Shown: positions 26,534 through 35,258, numbered from the stretch's first letter. The stretch is 64,000 nucleotides of DNA from Streptacidiphilus sp. PB12-B1b (GCF_014084125.1 NZ_CP048405.1:6324001-6388000), one strand, 5' to 3'. A program made the numbers and translations. Notes: generated by a model not told the origin, from the sequence alone.

Positions 26534-27819
26534 CTCTCAACCGCGCCCAGCGCATCGTGATCGGCTGCATCACGGCCGGGGCCGTCCTGATCGCCGTCAT
26601 CGGCTTCACCGGCTCCTACGCAGCGGTACAGGGCCTCGCGGTCCGCAAGGGCTTCGGCTGGTTCTCCTACGCCCTGCCGGTCGGTGTGGACGTCGGCATC
26701 GCCGTCCTGCTCGCCCTGGACCTGGTGCTGACGTGGCTGCGGATCCCGTTCCCGCTGCTGCGGCAGACCGCATGGCTGCTGACCGCGGCGACGATCGTGT
26801 TCAACGCCGCCTCGGCCTGGGGCGATCTGCTCGCCGTGGCCATGCACGCGATCATCCCCGTGCTGTTCGTGGTGGTCGTCGAGGCCGCCCGGCACGCCGT
26901 CGGCCGGCTGGCCGCCATCAGCGTGGACAAGCACATGGAGTCGGTCCGCCTGGTCCGCTGGATTCTGTCACCTCTGCCAACTTTCCGGTTGTGGCGGCGG
27001 ATGAAGCTGTGGGAGCTGCGCTCCTACGAGCAGGTCGTGAGCCTGGAGCAGGCCCGGGTGGTGTACCGGGCGCGGCTGCGCGCCACCTACGGCCGCCGGT
27101 GGCGCAGGCGGGCCCCGGTGGAGCTGCTGCTGCCGCTGAAGCTCGCCCGCTACGGCGTGCCGCTGCCCGAGCTGACCGGTGCGGAGTCGGTGCGGGTCCA
27201 TGCGTTGGACCCGCAAGCCGAGGACGCCCCGGCGCTCGCCGCAGCTAGCGATCTTCCTGCTACCGCGAAGATCACCGAGTTGACCCCGGAGGCCGCCGGG
27301 TGGGCCGCGTTCGCCGCCGCCGAGGCAGCCGCCGCCGAGGCAGCCGAGCCGCCGGAATCCTCAGGAAATTTTCCTGAGGTTCGGCCGGCCGCAGGGCCCA
27401 AGCAGATGGCCACCGCGGCCACCTGTGCCCCCGTCGAGGTGATCGCGGAGCCGCTGCTGACTTCGGAAAGCTCTGATCTTGTCGATTCGGGCGAAACGGA
27501 CACGACTGTCGCAGATCTGCGACAGTCACAACCCAAAATGTCCGTTCCGGAGCCGGAGTTGGTCGTCGGTAATTTGCCGACATCCACGCCCGAGCCCGAA
27601 CCGGAGCCGGTGCTGAGCGCGATGGAGCTTGCCTCCCGCGCCCGCCGTGAACGGCAGCGGCAGACCAGAGCTGACGCCGCTGTCGGCTGGTGGGTGGCGC
27701 AGCAGCTGCCGGGACCGCCGAGCCTCAACGAACATGCCAAGGCGTCGGGCATCTCCGTCCCGACCCTGCGCAAAGCCCTCGCCGAGTTCCCCCAGCCCGA
27801 ACCGGAGGTTGTGCCGTGA
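26527..27819 (+). CDS. DUF2637 membrane protein
   Basis: The 430-residue protein (GTG at 26527, or 26530 with a GTGA overlap) has four N-terminal transmembrane segments (about 10-34, 49-72, 79-100, 102-124), the DUF2637 layout. An Arg-rich cytoplasmic stretch (LWRRMKLWELRSYEQVVSLE) follows, then an Ala/Glu/Pro linker. The C-terminus looks like a helix-turn-helix (SLNEHAKASGISVPTLRKAL). DUF2637 proteins are common in Streptomyces conjugative elements, often near transfer or replication genes. The fusion of a membrane anchor to a possible DNA-binding tail suits a tethering role, which is inferred. Confidence 0.8.
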   Translation: MVTLNRAQRIVIGCITAGAVLIAVIGFTGSYAAVQGLAVRKGFGWFSYALPVGVDVGIAVLLALDLVLTWLRIPFPLLRQTAWLLTAATIVFNAASAWGDLLAVAMHAIIPVLFVVVVEAARHAVGRLAAISVDKHMESVRLVRWILSPLPTFRLWRRMKLWELRSYEQVVSLEQARVVYRARLRATYGRRWRRRAPVELLLPLKLARYGVPLPELTGAESVRVHALDPQAEDAPALAAASDLPATAKITELTPEAAGWAAFAAAEAAAAEAAEPPESSGNFPEVRPAAGPKQMATAATCAPVEVIAEPLLTSESSDLVDSGETDTTVADLRQSQPKMSVPEPELVVGNLPTSTPEPEPEPVLSAMELASRARRERQRQTRADAAVGWWVAQQLPGPPSLNEHAKASGISVPTLRKALAEFPQPEPEVVP

Positions 27820-28007
27820 TCACCCGCATCCTGTCCCGGCTGCGGCGTCGCCGCTGGACCGAGCCGGACACCCTGACCCGCCTGCCGGTGCCTGCGCCGG
27901 TCCGTGTGCCCCCTGCGCCGCCCGTGTGCGCCCGCCAGGTGGGTGACGACGAGCTGGCCGTCCGCGCGCGCCTGTTCTGCCTGCTGGGGATCGGCGGTCC
28001 GCTGTGA
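27816..28007 (+). CDS. Small basic protein
   Basis: This 63-residue protein (MITRILSRLRRRRWTEPDTL) has a GTGA overlap at both ends and is Pro/Val-rich in the middle. No domain was recognised. It is part of the coupled membrane operon. Confidence 0.6.
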   Translation: MITRILSRLRRRRWTEPDTLTRLPVPAPVRVPPAPPVCARQVGDDELAVRARLFCLLGIGGPL

Positions 28008-28693
28008 CCGACACCGACGACACCCGGGACGTCGACCCCGACACCTGGTTCGAGCGGCTGTACGCCGACGACTCTGCCACCGAGGACACGAAGGGTCTCG
28101 CTACTACCGAAACCCCTGCAGTCGACCAGGCCGACCCCGAGCCCGAGCCGGAGACCGACGCGGACGACGACCAGGCCGAGGCCGCAGAACCCCCGTTCGA
28201 CCTGCGGGCCCTGGCCGACCACCTCGCCGGCGTGCTCTCCGAGACACCCGCCGAGCGCGAGCAGCGCCGGCAGCGCGAACACGAAGCGCGGCTGGCCGCG
28301 GCAGGCGAGACGGCGGCCGAGCGCAGGCAGCGGCACCGCGAGGAGCGCCGGAAGCGCGAACGGCTGGCCAGCCTCCTACCCCTCGTCCACCACACCGAGC
28401 GCGTCCGCCGCTTCCGCCGCTGGGTCATCCTCACCGGCTTGTCCGCCTCCGTCGGCTACAGCGTCCACCTCGTCCAGGCCACCGCCCGCCAGTCGCCGAC
28501 CGTCGGCGGCGCACTCCTGGGGGGCTTCTGGCTCCTGGACCTGTACATCCGCCGCTGGGGCCGCGTCCGGGTCTCCCAGGTCCGCGGCGCCTTCCCCCTC
28601 GCCCTGCTGATCATCGTGCGCATCCCGGTCGCCTCGGCGCTGGTCGCGCTGCTCGGCCTCGCCCCGCTCCTCGCCCTCACCGGCCACCACTGA
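28004..28693 (+). CDS. Membrane protein with acidic N-terminus (spread-protein-like)
   Basis: The 229-residue protein has an acidic first 65 residues, then a charged coiled stretch with EREQRRQREHEARLAA. Three hydrophobic segments follow (about 150-170, 176-190, 200-225). The topology and neighbourhood resemble small Spd-type spread proteins of Streptomyces plasmids, but sequence homology cannot be judged by eye. Confidence 0.65.
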   Translation: MTDTDDTRDVDPDTWFERLYADDSATEDTKGLATTETPAVDQADPEPEPETDADDDQAEAAEPPFDLRALADHLAGVLSETPAEREQRRQREHEARLAAAGETAAERRQRHREERRKRERLASLLPLVHHTERVRRFRRWVILTGLSASVGYSVHLVQATARQSPTVGGALLGGFWLLDLYIRRWGRVRVSQVRGAFPLALLIIVRIPVASALVALLGLAPLLALTGHH

Positions 28694-28711
28694 ATAGGAG
28701 ACACCACCACC

Positions 28712-29116
28712 ATGTTCGGGACCTTCGGCTCCGGCGGCGTCCTTCTTGTGATCATCGTCGCCCTGGTCATGCACAGGCGGGGCGGCGGCAAGCTCAAGCC
28801 CGTCAAAGATCACCACGTGTTCTACTGGGGCTGCGCGATCGGCCTGTTCGCGGCCGGGGCAGGCACAGCGTTCCGGCAGGTCGGCACCGTGTCCACCACC
28901 ATCACCACGGCGGTCAACCAGCAGTCCGCGACCTTGGGCACGATCGGGCCGGCCGCCATCGCCCTGGCGCTGATCTTCGTCGCGTTCGGCTCCAAGCCGA
29001 ACTTCGTCAAGGACCTGATCTGCGGCGTCGCCGCCCCGGGCATCCTCGCCGCGGCGGGGGGCCTGTGGGTGCTGCCGGTGACCATCCTCGGCTCGATCCT
29101 CCACTCGGTGGTGTGA
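28712..29116 (+). CDS. Small polytopic membrane protein
   Basis: The 134-residue protein has three to four hydrophobic helices (GVLLVIIVALVMHR, GCAIGLFAAGAGTAF, TIGPAAIALALIFVAFG, GILAAAGGLWVLPVTILGS). A ribosome-binding site (AGGAGA) precedes the ATG. Its size and topology recall pilin-like or spread proteins of transfer systems. The family is not known. Confidence 0.65.
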   Translation: MFGTFGSGGVLLVIIVALVMHRRGGGKLKPVKDHHVFYWGCAIGLFAAGAGTAFRQVGTVSTTITTAVNQQSATLGTIGPAAIALALIFVAFGSKPNFVKDLICGVAAPGILAAAGGLWVLPVTILGSILHSVV

Positions 29117-29835
29117 CCGTGCGCCGCTACCTCGAAGACTGCACCCTGGCCGCCCTGCTGCAGGGCCATCGCTTCCTGGTCCTGAAGGCAAAGGCGAAGA
29201 TCACCTACCGGCCGAGATGGAAGCACGCCGGGGGAGCCGTGGCAGCGCTCTACTTCCTGTGGCCGATCGTCCGGCGCGTGCTGCCAGCGGTGGTGCCCGC
29301 GGTGACGGTGACGGCCACGGTGTGGTTCTTCACCGCCATGGCGGTCGGGGCCTCCGGGTACGGGGCGAAGACGGCGGCCGGCTCCCCCGTCGACGCCCAG
29401 CAGCCGGACGGCGGGGAGCCGGCGGAGGAGCGGCAGGAGCCGCCCGCCGAGGCGACCCTGTACGCGCTGATCCGGCACGTCGCCGCGCTCTCCGATCAGG
29501 GCACCGCCGCGCACCTGCCGGACCTCCTCACCGAGGGCCACAAGCGGGGCCTGTTCGGAGGCTGGCAGCAGACCGACCTCAAGGCCCACCTGACCGCCCT
29601 GGGGGCGCCCCTGGTGGACGGCAAGAAGCTCACCTTCAACGGCCACCAGCGCAACCGTCAGGCAGTGCTCCTCGACGGCCTCCCGCCGGCCGCCCCGGCA
29701 CCCGTCCCGGCCCTCACCCGGCAGCCCGCCCCGGGCACCGCTGCGGGCACCGCTGCGGGTGGCGCCGGACGGGCGTCCAGCCCCGCTCCCCCGGCCGCCT
29801 CCGGCGTCCCCTCAGGGGCCACCGGTAGCCGGTAG
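29113..29835 (+). CDS. Membrane-anchored protein with Pro/Ala-rich tail
   Basis: The 240-residue protein has a GTG at 29113 overlapping the previous stop. One or two hydrophobic segments lie at about 45-85. A soluble domain (about 110-200: TLYALIRHVAALSDQGTAAH, then GLFGGWQQTDLKAHL) looks like a small winged-helix or helical bundle. The tail is Pro/Ala-rich. It ends the coupled series of membrane genes. Confidence 0.65.
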   Translation: MTVRRYLEDCTLAALLQGHRFLVLKAKAKITYRPRWKHAGGAVAALYFLWPIVRRVLPAVVPAVTVTATVWFFTAMAVGASGYGAKTAAGSPVDAQQPDGGEPAEERQEPPAEATLYALIRHVAALSDQGTAAHLPDLLTEGHKRGLFGGWQQTDLKAHLTALGAPLVDGKKLTFNGHQRNRQAVLLDGLPPAAPAPVPALTRQPAPGTAAGTAAGGAGRASSPAPPAASGVPSGATGSR

Positions 29836-29943
29836 GACCCGCAGGTCAGCCCGCGCCTACCGGGCCTCCTACCGGCCCCCTACCGAGTGCCTACCTACCG
29901 CCCAGAGCCCCCGAATCGACCCCGGCCGAGAGGGGGCTCTGTC

Positions 29944-30243
29944 ATGCTCGAAGGCATGCGGTACCTCTACCGATGCCGAGTCTGTCGGACCGTCACCGGC
30001 CATGCGAGCGAGCGGGAGGCGCAGGCCGAGCGCGTCGACCACGCCGAGCGCGCCCACCACGGGCGCTGGCCCGAGGACGACGAGATCACCGGCCCGCACG
30101 CCAAGCCCCGCCCGGTGGACGGGTACGTGCGGGCGTGGCTGGACCGGCACGACCGGATCATCGGCCGGGCCATGTGGCAGTTCTGGGTACTGGCCATGCT
30201 CGCCGGACCGCTCTACCTGCTGTACACCCACCTCTTCGGCTGA
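29944..30243 (+). CDS. Small protein with CxxC motif and C-terminal membrane helix
   Basis: The 99-residue protein starts MLEGMRYLYRCRVCRTVTGH after AGAGGGGG. A CRVC motif near the N-terminus hints at metal binding, and residues 75-98 (WQFWVLAMLAGPLYLLYT) form a tail-anchor helix. Function unknown. Confidence 0.6.
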   Translation: MLEGMRYLYRCRVCRTVTGHASEREAQAERVDHAERAHHGRWPEDDEITGPHAKPRPVDGYVRAWLDRHDRIIGRAMWQFWVLAMLAGPLYLLYTHLFG

Positions 30244-30969
30244 ACCGGCCGCGGCATACTCGCCGACTTCGGCCAGGGGCCGGGCGAGCCCCGAAGATGT
30301 TCGTCTTGAGCCCATCAGCCTGACGGGCTCACCGCTGGTCATCGTGACCACCTCATGTTTGCGGCTCCGTTCGGCGGAGTCGCAAAGCGTGATCTTGCCG
30401 GTAGCGGCAATCTGCGGCGGACAGCCTGGCCGCCGCAACCACCAGCCAGTCGTGACCCGGACGGTCACAACCTTGGCGTGCTGCCCCACGGTTGCCGCTC
30501 CAGGTGTGGGCGGCTCGCCCACAACCACGGGGTACCGTCCAGCCGCCGCCCTTCACACCGAAGGTCCGTGGCCGTTGCTGCCACGGTTGCGGGTCCGCCG
30601 ACTGGACCCGCAAAAGCGTCCGCGCTGGTGCGGTGCAGGTATCACCGTGCGGGTGCCCGCAAAGTGATCAAGGGTAGGCACAATCTGCCTACCCTGCGTG
30701 GCCCGAGGGCTTCGGTGCCAGCGAAACCCTCCCGCAGGGGTACTGACCAGCGAGTACCCCAGGGGTCCGCACCAGTGCGTACCCTTTCACGGTCGCGCGT
30801 GAAAAACGGCCTGACCTGCCTTTTTACTGCTAGCGGGAAGAATGCGGCGACCTGCTCAGCACCAACTGCTGACCGGCCCGGGGCTCCGAATTCCGTCACG
30901 ACCCTACTCCGCCGCGATGGTGTGCACCGAGGCCGGATAGGTTCTGCTCGTCGGTCAGGATGGGGGGTC
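30244..30969. promoter_or_regulatory. Gene-free, hairpin-dense region (possible origin or transfer locus)
   Basis: This stretch of about 725 bp has no convincing gene and at least five strong stem-loops: TTTGCG...CGCAAA near 30357-30385, GTGGGCG-GCT-CGCCCAC near 30516, CGGGTCC...GGACCCG near 30590, GGGTAGGC...GCCTACCC near 30674, and GGGGTACT...AGTACCCC near 30737. CCACGGTTGC occurs twice (about 30485 and 30581). The density and position fit an origin of replication or cis-acting transfer locus, or a block of terminators. Confidence 0.5.
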
Positions 30970-31200
30970 ATGGGGTGCTTGTCAGTTCTGGGGCGGATGT
31001 CGGTCGTTGTTGTGGGGTCCTGGCTGGTGCTGACAGTGCCGTATCTCGCGCCGGGGCCCTACCTACCGGGGTCTGATCTGCCGGTCTTCTATTCGCACGG
31101 GGCCGTGGGGCTGTGGTTCCTCGGGATGCTCGTACTGCCCGTCGTGGTGTGCATCGTCAAGCGAGAGTGGATTCGCACAGGTCGGCGGTCTAAGCCGTAG
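30970..31200 (+). CDS. Small two-helix membrane protein
   Basis: The 76-residue product (MGCLSVLGRMSVVVVGSWLV) has hydrophobic helices at about 5-25 and 44-64, then a basic tail. The ribosome-binding site is weak. It stands alone after the hairpin region, convergent with the leftward block. Confidence 0.45.
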   Translation: MGCLSVLGRMSVVVVGSWLVLTVPYLAPGPYLPGSDLPVFYSHGAVGLWFLGMLVLPVVVCIVKREWIRTGRRSKP

Positions 31201-31244
31201 CTCGCTGCGGGGGCAGCGTGCTCCAGTGATGGCCAGAGTGGCCA

Positions 31245-31652
31245 TCACTCCTCCCGGCCCGCGTCCCTAGCATCGGTCTCCACCGCCTGCGTCCGCTCCC
31301 GCTCCCGCTCCCGGTCCTGGGCCTGGGCGACGCCGAGCTCGTCGGCGACCTCCCGCAGCCGGGCCGCGTAGCCGGAGAGCATGTCGGCGAAGCCCCGCAG
31401 GTCGGACGGGCGGGCCATGGTCACGTCGGCCGTGATGTGCGACCAGGCGAAGACGCGGCTCCCGGCCGGCGTACGGGCCTTCGGGTACTGGGTCATGGCC
31501 GTGACGCACTGCAGCTTCACCGGGCCCGTGAGCACGTCCAGCACCACCGGCCGGGACTCGTGGAACTCGATGCCGTGCCATGTCGGCTGGTCGCCGTGGC
31601 TTCCGCAGCACCACGGCGGGCACGAGTCGGCGTCGGGGTGGGGGTCGGTCAT
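31245..31652 (-). CDS. DUF6907-like protein
   Basis: The 135-residue protein starts MTDPHPDADSCPPWCCGSHG, carrying the CPxWC motif. PLRGFADMLSGY-like segments appear later as PSDLRGFADMLSGYAARLRE. The tail is strongly charged. GGGAGCAGG precedes the ATG. It shares the fold pattern of the protein at 25497. Confidence 0.65.
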   Translation of the reverse strand: MTDPHPDADSCPPWCCGSHGDQPTWHGIEFHESRPVVLDVLTGPVKLQCVTAMTQYPKARTPAGSRVFAWSHITADVTMARPSDLRGFADMLSGYAARLREVADELGVAQAQDRERERERTQAVETDARDAGREE

Positions 31653-31690
31653 GTCCTGCTCCCTGTCGTCTGCGATGGGCCCACGGACCC

Positions 31691-31832
31691 GGACCTGCGT
31701 CTTGCAGGTCCAGCTCACCGGCACCGCCCTGTGGGCCGTCCGCTCCCGCTGCCTCCCCAGGCGTTTGCCGCGCGGTCGCGGACGGCCGTCCTACCCCGTC
31801 CGGCACGCCCCTCCACAGGCCGGCCGGACGGG
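31691..31832 (-). terminator. Two stacked hairpins after the small zinc-protein operon
   Basis: GGACCTGC (31691-31698) pairs with 31704-31711, and CCCGTCCGGC (31795-31804) pairs with 31823-31832. They lie between the stop at 31837 and the DUF6907 gene and probably end the operon. Confidence 0.5.
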
Positions 31833-31836
31833 AGTC

Positions 31837-32112
31837 TCAGGCGGTCGTCCTCCGGCGCGCGGCTCGGGCGGCGTTGATGAGGTCCCGGTCTTCGCGCGCC
31901 CAGCGCTGATGCCGCGCTTTCAAGGCCTTGTCGCACGGTCCGCAGATGACGACCGAGGCGCAGGCGACGTTCTGCTCGACGCTGCCCACCACCCGGCCGG
32001 TGCAGCTCGCCCCGCAGTCCGTGCAGAACCCCAGGGCCTCGGTCGCGGTCGGGGTGTTGGCGATCTCTCGGGCCTGGCGCTGCTTGCGCCCCCGAGGCGT
32101 CTCGGCGGTCAC
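31837..32112 (-). CDS. Small zinc-finger-like protein
   Basis: The 91-residue protein has a GTG overlapping the upstream stop. CTDCGASC and CGPCDKAL form a four-Cys zinc site. The rest is basic. It is one of a run of small CxxC proteins; their function is unknown. Confidence 0.6.
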   Translation of the reverse strand: MTAETPRGRKQRQAREIANTPTATEALGFCTDCGASCTGRVVGSVEQNVACASVVICGPCDKALKARHQRWAREDRDLINAARAARRRTTA

Positions 32113-32288
32113 CAGCGTGCTGCCTCTCGTGCGACGACCAGGTCGGCGTGCCAGTCGAAGCACGGGTCGTGCTCGGCGCCCAGCAGCGGCGACTCAGGGT
32201 CGCCGGGGTCGGCCTGGACGAGTCGGCGGGAAGGCTGCTTGCAGTACGCGCAGGTGCCGGGCGCGCCTTCAGACGGTTTCGCGGTCAT
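32109..32288 (-). CDS. Small protein with CxxC motif
   Basis: The 59-residue protein starts MTAKPSEGAPGTCAYCKQPS after AAAGGA, with CAYC near the N-terminus and a DPCFDWHADLV segment that may complete the metal site. It overlaps both neighbours. Confidence 0.55.
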   Translation of the reverse strand: MTAKPSEGAPGTCAYCKQPSRRLVQADPGDPESPLLGAEHDPCFDWHADLVVAREAARW

Positions 32289-32478
32289 GGGTGTCCTTTC
32301 CGGGGTGGCAGGCACAGGTGCACGGCACGGCCACCCACCCAAGTGCCGGGTGCTGGTAGCCGGGGTGCTCACAAGCCGGATGGCCGTACGCCCAGTCGTC
32401 GGGGACGCGCGGGTGCGCGGCCGTTCGGCAGTTCGGCGTCAGGTACCCGCCGGGCACGGCCTTGGTGGGCGCGGTCAC
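32269..32478 (-). CDS. Small Cys/His-rich protein
   Basis: The 69-residue protein has a GTGA overlap with the upstream gene. The C-terminal half is rich in Cys and His (HPACEHPGYQHP, then CTCACHPGK). Its last 20 bases overlap the next gene. Metal binding is likely and function is unknown. Confidence 0.55.
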   Translation of the reverse strand: MTAPTKAVPGGYLTPNCRTAAHPRVPDDWAYGHPACEHPGYQHPALGWVAVPCTCACHPGKDTHDRETV

Positions 32479-32678
32479 GGCCGCTCCCCGGCGTGGTCGG
32501 GGCAGGCGACGACGGCCCACGGGAGGACCGCGCCGCAGCTGGTCGTCTCGACGTGCCCGGCCGGTGTCAGCGGGTACTCGGTGCTGCCGCAGGTGATGCA
32601 CGCCCTGCCCTGCAGCCGGGCCAGGGTCGCCAGGTCGACCGGCAATGCAAGGCGTAAAGGTCCCGTCGTGTTCGCCAT
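32475..32678 (-). CDS. Small zinc-binding protein
   Basis: The 67-residue protein starts MANTTGPLRLALPVDLATLA, with CITCGS and two further Cys (SCG, ACPDH). It is first in the run of four small Cys-rich proteins, downstream of the Scr1-type regulator. Confidence 0.55.
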   Translation of the reverse strand: MANTTGPLRLALPVDLATLARLQGRACITCGSTEYPLTPAGHVETTSCGAVLPWAVVACPDHAGERP

Positions 32679-32741
32679 GTCACTGACCGTAGGGAAGGTC
32701 GGAATCCGCCTTCCACTGTCTTCCCTTTTCTTGCACGCTAC

Positions 32742-33593
32742 TTAGGCGAGGGCGTCGAGTGCCCGTTCGATCAGCGCTTTTGCCGTGGGGCCGTAGACGG
32801 CCATGCTGCCCAACTCGCGGAACGCCCGCTGGTATACACGGACCTGACTGGGGGCCGTGACGTTCACCTCGGCCGTGAGCGACTCCACGACGACGCGCTC
32901 GTCATCGAAGATGTACATCGCCTCCAGCGGCCACATGGTGACCCGGTCCGCGGTGAAGGGGATCACCCCGAGCGCCACCGAGGGAAGGCCGATCACCTCC
33001 AGCAGGTGCGCGAGCTGGCCGGCCATCACATCCCGGCCGCCGATCCGGTACCGGAGCACCGACTCCTCCATCAGCACCACGAACCGCCGCTCGCCGCCGC
33101 GCAGGGCACGCTCCCGCTGAGTCCGCGACCGGGCCGCCGCCTCGACGTCGTCCGGGGTGCCCTGGAACTGGGTGATGGCCCGCAGCAGCGCCCGGGCGTA
33201 CTCCATCGTCTGCAGGAAGCCCGGCACCACGTTGGAGACGTACACCCGCTGAACCCGGGTGTGCTCGATCATCAGGAGCACGTCCTCCTGGTGGCGCAGC
33301 AGACCGGACCGGTTCAGCCTGCGCCACTCCGCGTACAGCCGGTCTGCCTGCCGGTTCGCCGCGACCATGTCGGGGGCCTGCTCGGGAAAGCCGCACGCCT
33401 CGCACCAGGTGCGGACGTCGGCGTCCGACGGCGCTGCCTTGGCGTGCTCCAACCGGGAGGTCTTGGCGGGGCTCCACCCGCAGCGCGCGGACAGTTCGTG
33501 CGCGCTGATGCCCGCGTCCAGGCGGAGGTCACGCAGTTGCGCGGCCAGGCGTTCGCGGGCGGCCTGGGCGCTGGGTGACGGTGATTCGGCCAC
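32742..33593 (-). CDS. Scr1-family XRE regulator (HTH + DUF5753)
   Basis: The 283-residue protein has an N-terminal helix-turn-helix (about 15-70; DAGISAHELSARCGWSPAKT) and a C-terminal DUF5753-type domain from about residue 100 with VVPGFLQTMEYARALL and FVVLMEESVLRYRIGG. Such proteins pair with small DUF397 or DUF6879-type partners in Streptomyces, where some behave as regulator or antitoxin-like sets. It directly follows the DUF6879 gene. Confidence 0.85.
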   Translation of the reverse strand: MAESPSPSAQAARERLAAQLRDLRLDAGISAHELSARCGWSPAKTSRLEHAKAAPSDADVRTWCEACGFPEQAPDMVAANRQADRLYAEWRRLNRSGLLRHQEDVLLMIEHTRVQRVYVSNVVPGFLQTMEYARALLRAITQFQGTPDDVEAAARSRTQRERALRGGERRFVVLMEESVLRYRIGGRDVMAGQLAHLLEVIGLPSVALGVIPFTADRVTMWPLEAMYIFDDERVVVESLTAEVNVTAPSQVRVYQRAFRELGSMAVYGPTAKALIERALDALA

Positions 33594-33605
33594 GGTTCCC
33601 GATGC

Positions 33606-34133
33606 TCAGCGGATCTTGTATTCCTCGTGCGGGGTGGCCCTGGCCCACACGGACTCGAAGGCGTCCCGGCACAGCTTGGCCACATTCGGATCGGTGACGG
33701 TCTCGGTGCCCGGCTCGGCCCAGTCGCCGTTCCCGGTGAAGTGGTTGAACACGACGGTGGTGCCGTCGAACAGCCAGAAGTCGTTCCCGGGCAGCGCCAG
33801 GTCCGAGGCGAGCCGCCGGGGCAGCCAGCGCACCAGCTCTCCCACGGCAAGGTTCACGCCGGTACCGGCGTGCTCGTACCTGATGTACTCGGTGACCGGC
33901 TCGGAGACGATCCGGGCGCGGCGCATCATCACACCGGCGGCGGTCATGTCGCGGGCGAGGCTGGTCCAGGGGCGCCACATGTCCGACTCGGGGTCGGTGT
34001 CGGCCTCGCCGGTCTCGCGCCACCGGTCGTACGGCCCGGACTCGTCGCCGACCGCGTAGAGGTCCCTCATCTCCAGGTGGACGGCGGAGACGCGGGCAGC
34101 GCGGAACGGTTCAGTCCAGTCCTTCTGCGGCAT
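33606..34133 (-). CDS. DUF6879 family protein
   Basis: The 175-residue protein (MPQKDWTEPFRAARVSAVHL) shows the DUF6879 pattern: E-x-RD near the N-terminus (LEMRDLY), a central RARIVSEPVTEYIRYEH, RWLPRRLA, and FWLFDGTTVVFNHF. It is usually encoded beside an HTH-DUF5753 regulator, as here. Function unknown. Confidence 0.75.
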   Translation of the reverse strand: MPQKDWTEPFRAARVSAVHLEMRDLYAVGDESGPYDRWRETGEADTDPESDMWRPWTSLARDMTAAGVMMRRARIVSEPVTEYIRYEHAGTGVNLAVGELVRWLPRRLASDLALPGNDFWLFDGTTVVFNHFTGNGDWAEPGTETVTDPNVAKLCRDAFESVWARATPHEEYKIR

Positions 34134-34365
34134 CGCAGACCTTTCGGAGCGCCGGCACCAGGCGGACCGGGATACGGATGATGTCTTCGCCTTCGGGGAT
34201 CCCGGCGTCGTGGTTCGGGGCGGGGGCCTGGGTGACCTTCTGCCTCAGTGCCTCGTCGGCGATGTATCCCTGCGCGATGATCTCCCCGGCTTCCTCGTCG
34301 AGCCAGAACGTCACCGAGCCCTGCCCGTTGGTCTCCGGGTCGATCGCAACAAACCGTAGCGGCAT
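34111..34365 (-). CDS. Small hypothetical protein upstream of DUF6879
   Basis: The 84-residue protein starts MPLRFVAIDPETNGQGSVTF after GGAGGGGATC and overlaps the DUF6879 gene by 23 bp. It is the first gene of a three-gene set (small protein, DUF6879, HTH) common in streptomycete elements. Confidence 0.65.
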   Translation of the reverse strand: MPLRFVAIDPETNGQGSVTFWLDEEAGEIIAQGYIADEALRQKVTQAPAPNHDAGIPEGEDIIRIPVRLVPALRKVCDAAEGLD

Positions 34366-34405
34366 GATCCCCTCCAGCCACAAGTCGCTTCCACGGACTT
34401 GCACA

Positions 34406-34433
34406 CTCTTACGCCATCGTGACAGGCCGTCAA
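34406..34433 (-). promoter_or_regulatory. Candidate promoter of the DUF6879-Scr1 operon
   Basis: On the minus strand TTGACG (34428-34433) and TAAGAG (34406-34411) are spaced 16 bp, about 40 bp upstream of the first gene. An inverted pair CACTCTT/AAGAGTG spans the promoter and could be the operator of the downstream regulator. Confidence 0.5.
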
Positions 34434-34532
34434 GAGTGCGTGACTCAGGGGTAACAGTCGTACTCACCCGCCCCGTAGGCTGCTCCCGGGGGTCCTGGCC
34501 GAGGTCGAGCAGGACCCCCACCGCCTTGTGGT

Positions 34533-35159
34533 CTAGCCGGCCGCGTCGGCGATCTGCCCGATCCGGGTGGTCGCGGCGCCAAGCTCGGTATTGCCTTGCC
34601 CGATCTCACCGCTGGCCTGCATCACGAGAGCCGTGTCGCCGTCCGCAACACCGGTCAGGCAGTCGCTCGCCCCCGCACGGTAGTCGGCGAGAGCCGCAGA
34701 CCAGTGCTGCTCCGCAGCGGGGTCGGGAATCGGGGCGTGCTGCTGGGCGGCAGCGACGTCCTTGGACAGCGTGGAGCAGTCCGAGCCGACAGCGGCAGTG
34801 TCCTGGCTGCTGTCGTTGCCGATGGTGTTGAAGTCGCCGCTGATCTTCTGCTCGTCCGCCTGGCCGCCGTTGTTCCACCAGTCGCTGACCTGCTGGCCGA
34901 CGCTGTCAGTCGTCGGCTTCGGTGTCGGGGCGCCCGTGGTGGGTGCGGGGGCTACCGGCTGGGCGACCGCCGTTGTCGGGGCGCTGCTGGCGGTAGTGGC
35001 TGTGCTGCTGTGGCTGCCCCCGAATAAGGCGACGGCGCCGACAATCACACCGACGACGAGGAGCGTGACGCACCCGCAGCCGACGCAGGTGTCACTCTTC
35101 TTCGCGGGCTTCTTTGCTGGTGGCTCTGGAGCTGGCTGTGCCCAGCTGGGCGTGGTCAT
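34533..35159 (-). CDS. Membrane-anchored hypothetical protein
   Basis: The 208-residue protein has a short Pro/Lys-rich cytoplasmic start, a Cys-containing segment (DTCVGCGCVTLLVVGVIVGA) leading into one membrane helix, a Ser/Thr/Pro linker, and an extracellular helical domain with two well-separated Cys that could form a disulfide. Surface exposure is inferred. No family was recognised. Confidence 0.65.
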   Translation of the reverse strand: MTTPSWAQPAPEPPAKKPAKKSDTCVGCGCVTLLVVGVIVGAVALFGGSHSSTATTASSAPTTAVAQPVAPAPTTGAPTPKPTTDSVGQQVSDWWNNGGQADEQKISGDFNTIGNDSSQDTAAVGSDCSTLSKDVAAAQQHAPIPDPAAEQHWSAALADYRAGASDCLTGVADGDTALVMQASGEIGQGNTELGAATTRIGQIADAAG

Positions 35160-35258
35160 AGCGCTGATCCCCCTGGGATGGTTGAGGGGCAAGCGTTTCA
35201 GACATGGCTGATAGATCGTCACCGTGTTGCCGGAGCGTTACCCAAAGCGAGGGCAGGT

